Assembly: GCF_040436345.1 (NCBI RefSeq)
Contig: NC_133235.1
Location: forward strand, 19,244,660 to 19,308,659
Direction of reading: 5' to 3'
From: Pagrus major
Lineage: Eukaryota; Chordata; Actinopteri; Spariformes; Sparidae
Length of the DNA stretch: 64,000 nt
Shown: positions 62,900 to 64,000 of the stretch, one piece after another
How positions within the stretch are numbered: the first letter of the stretch is position 1
Layout of the letters: every line of letters begins with the position of its first letter
The notes under the pieces: generated by a model
The model's database searches: none
Told to the model about the DNA's origin: nothing
The model's input: only the letters and a program-made list of their open reading frames with translations
Position numbers and translations under genes: made by a program

Positions 62900-63235
62900 T
62901 TAAAGGACCAGTGTGTAGGATTAAGTGGCATAGCTGTGAGGTAGCAGATGACAACAAACAAAACAAAATCACCTCAACCTCTCTTACGATGATCGGTTAA
63001 GACACAAAAAATATGAAAGGGCTCTCTTTAGAGTCGGTGTTTGGTTTGTCTGTTCTGGGCTACCGTAGAAACATGGCGGACCCCGTGGAAGAGGACCCGT
63101 TTTCTTTGTAGTTATAAAAGGCATATTCAAATGTAGCGAAAACACAACGATTTTTAGTTTCAGGTGATTATACACCAATTATTTTATTAATTGTAATCAA
63201 TTTCCGCCCCTAAATCCTACACACTGGACCTTTAA
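62900..63235. mobile_element. Complete MITE with TTAAAGG ends
   Basis: The left end is TTAAAGGACCAGTGTGTAGG and the right end is TCCTACACACTGGACCTTTA followed by A: perfect or near-perfect inverted ends of about 21 bases. The internal 'agcagatgacaac' and 'AACATGGCGGACC' words match a very common percomorph MITE. TTAA-type termini suggest a piggyBac-like or related origin, but this is not proven. It lies downstream of the ccn1 stop on the ccn1 sense strand and contains a minus-strand AATAAA (63188-63183). Confidence 0.88.
63183..63188 (-). terminator. Candidate ccn1 polyadenylation signal (MITE-borne)
   Basis: First AATAAA (or ATTAAA) met on the minus strand after the ccn1 stop codon, about 412 bases downstream. 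It is inside the MITE. The next canonical signal is at about 62751-62746. Whether the first is used cannot be read from sequence alone. Confidence 0.4.
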
Positions 63236-63599
63236 GTGAAGTGTGAAATATAAATCCTTATAAATAAAATGAATAAGTACAGAAAATCAACAGAAACATG
63301 GCGACATGTGTGTAATGACTGATAAAGTAGCTGCCATAGTTTTTAGATAATTTCCTTGAGTCATGTGACATGTCTTGTCATGAGAGGCTTAAATAGGTTA
63401 TGTGAAGTGTGTGTATAAAACAGATTTTGTTTAACTAGAAAAATAAGAATTTTCACAATATTAAAAAAAACTGCTTCAAAATGAAGCAAACCACGAAGCT
63501 CCAATGTTATGAAGCAAAACCATGAACAATAAAGTTCAAGAAATTCATCCTACAGATGTCCGTAACCTCAAAGTGCACATTTTTCTTTTCCTCTTGAAT

Positions 63600-63896
63600 T
63601 CAGAACTTTTTCAGTTTGTGGATATCATTAAAAAGTCTGTGACGAGAAGCCGTCTTTTCAGAGCAGTTCAGGTCACACTTGCAAGACTCAATCAACATCA
63701 CCATCCTGCTGATGATCTCGCCGTTCCTGCATCGGAAGTGGACGGGTGACGTCTGGGTTCGGTGAGGCCTGCAGCATCGCCCGTCTGAGCAGGACCCGCA
63801 GTACCTCGGCTGGAACTTTTCCAGGCTACGGCAGCCTGCGTGGGACAGTTTAAGTGGACGGCTCGCCTTTTCTGTGTGTGTACACTTCTGACCTTT
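63600..63896 (-). CDS. ccn1: CCN family protein (ccn1/cyr61-like), last exon
   Basis: A secreted, heparin-binding matricellular protein. This terminal exon encodes the C-terminal cystine-knot (CTCK) module. The acceptor cttctctctaacag precedes 63896, the frame runs 98 codons, and TGA is at 63602-63600; earlier exons lie beyond the right edge. Seen in order: KGQKC at the start of the exon, AGCRSLEKFQPRYCGSCSDG, GRCCRPHRTQT, PVHFRC, SCKCDLNC, and RLFNDIHK near the end. The YCGSC-DGRCC-P and RLFNDIHK signatures are those of CCN1/CYR61 rather than CCN2 (which ends YGDMA) or CCN3. Compared with CCN1, the segment between the last knot cysteines and RLFNDIHK is slightly shorter and the final residues are KLKKF, so it may be a fish-specific ccn1-like paralogue. 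It is convergent with odf2l. Confidence 0.9.
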   Translation of the reverse strand, partial: KGQKCTHTEKASRPLKLSHAGCRSLEKFQPRYCGSCSDGRCCRPHRTQTSPVHFRCRNGEIISRMVMLIESCKCDLNCSEKTASRHRLFNDIHKLKKF

Positions 63897-64000
63897 CTGT
63901 TAGAGAGAAGACATGAAGAGCATGTGTTAAAGATGCCATATTGTGCTCGTTGTTGTCATACTTTTATTTTGGGTGACTGAACGCTCTATTTAAGTATCTG

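Noticed and set aside
1-64000. Search for CRISPR arrays, operons, phage or toxin-antitoxin systems
   Set aside because: Splice-interrupted genes, MITEs and microsatellites show this is animal nuclear DNA; no regularly spaced prokaryotic repeat array or operon is present.

Overview
This window is nuclear DNA from a vertebrate, almost certainly a teleost fish. The evidence is small multi-exon genes with GT-AG introns, an AT-rich gene-poor background, and several interspersed repeat families of a kind familiar from percomorph fish genomes. These include MITEs with terminal inverted repeats, a high-copy repeat with a GTTTGCATGTTCTCCCC core, and LINE-tail-like fragments. No bacterial, plasmid, phage, CRISPR, rRNA or tRNA feature was seen.

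Layout. Positions 1 to about 48370 hold no gene that can be named. This part contains repeats, microsatellites, a 41-bp minisatellite, islands of AP-1/homeobox-rich sequence that read like regulatory elements, and two weak transcript candidates. One is a minus-strand two-exon micro-ORF at 6733-5096. The other is a noncoding first exon near 22060-22335 on the plus strand.

Positions 48370-64000 are a compact cluster of four genes. atp5mg (ATP synthase subunit g, plus, 3 exons, complete) is tail-to-tail with ift22 (IFT-B small GTPase-like protein, minus, 5 exons, complete). ift22 is head-to-head with an ODF2-family coiled-coil gene, best read as odf2l/BCAP (plus, 16 coding exons, 684 residues, complete). 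odf2l is tail-to-tail with the last exon of a CCN-family matricellular gene, closest to ccn1/cyr61 (minus, partial, running off the right edge).

How the genes relate. ift22 and odf2l both act at the cilium or basal body, and their start codons are about 0.8 kb apart, so a shared bidirectional promoter is likely. The odf2l-ccn1 neighbourhood matches human 1p22.3, where ODF2L and CCN1 lie close together; this is one reason to prefer odf2l over odf2. atp5mg is a housekeeping respiratory-chain gene with an ETS-type site and a pyrimidine-rich leader.

Exon boundaries were read by eye from splice signals, reading-frame continuity and family knowledge. No alignment or transcript data were available.
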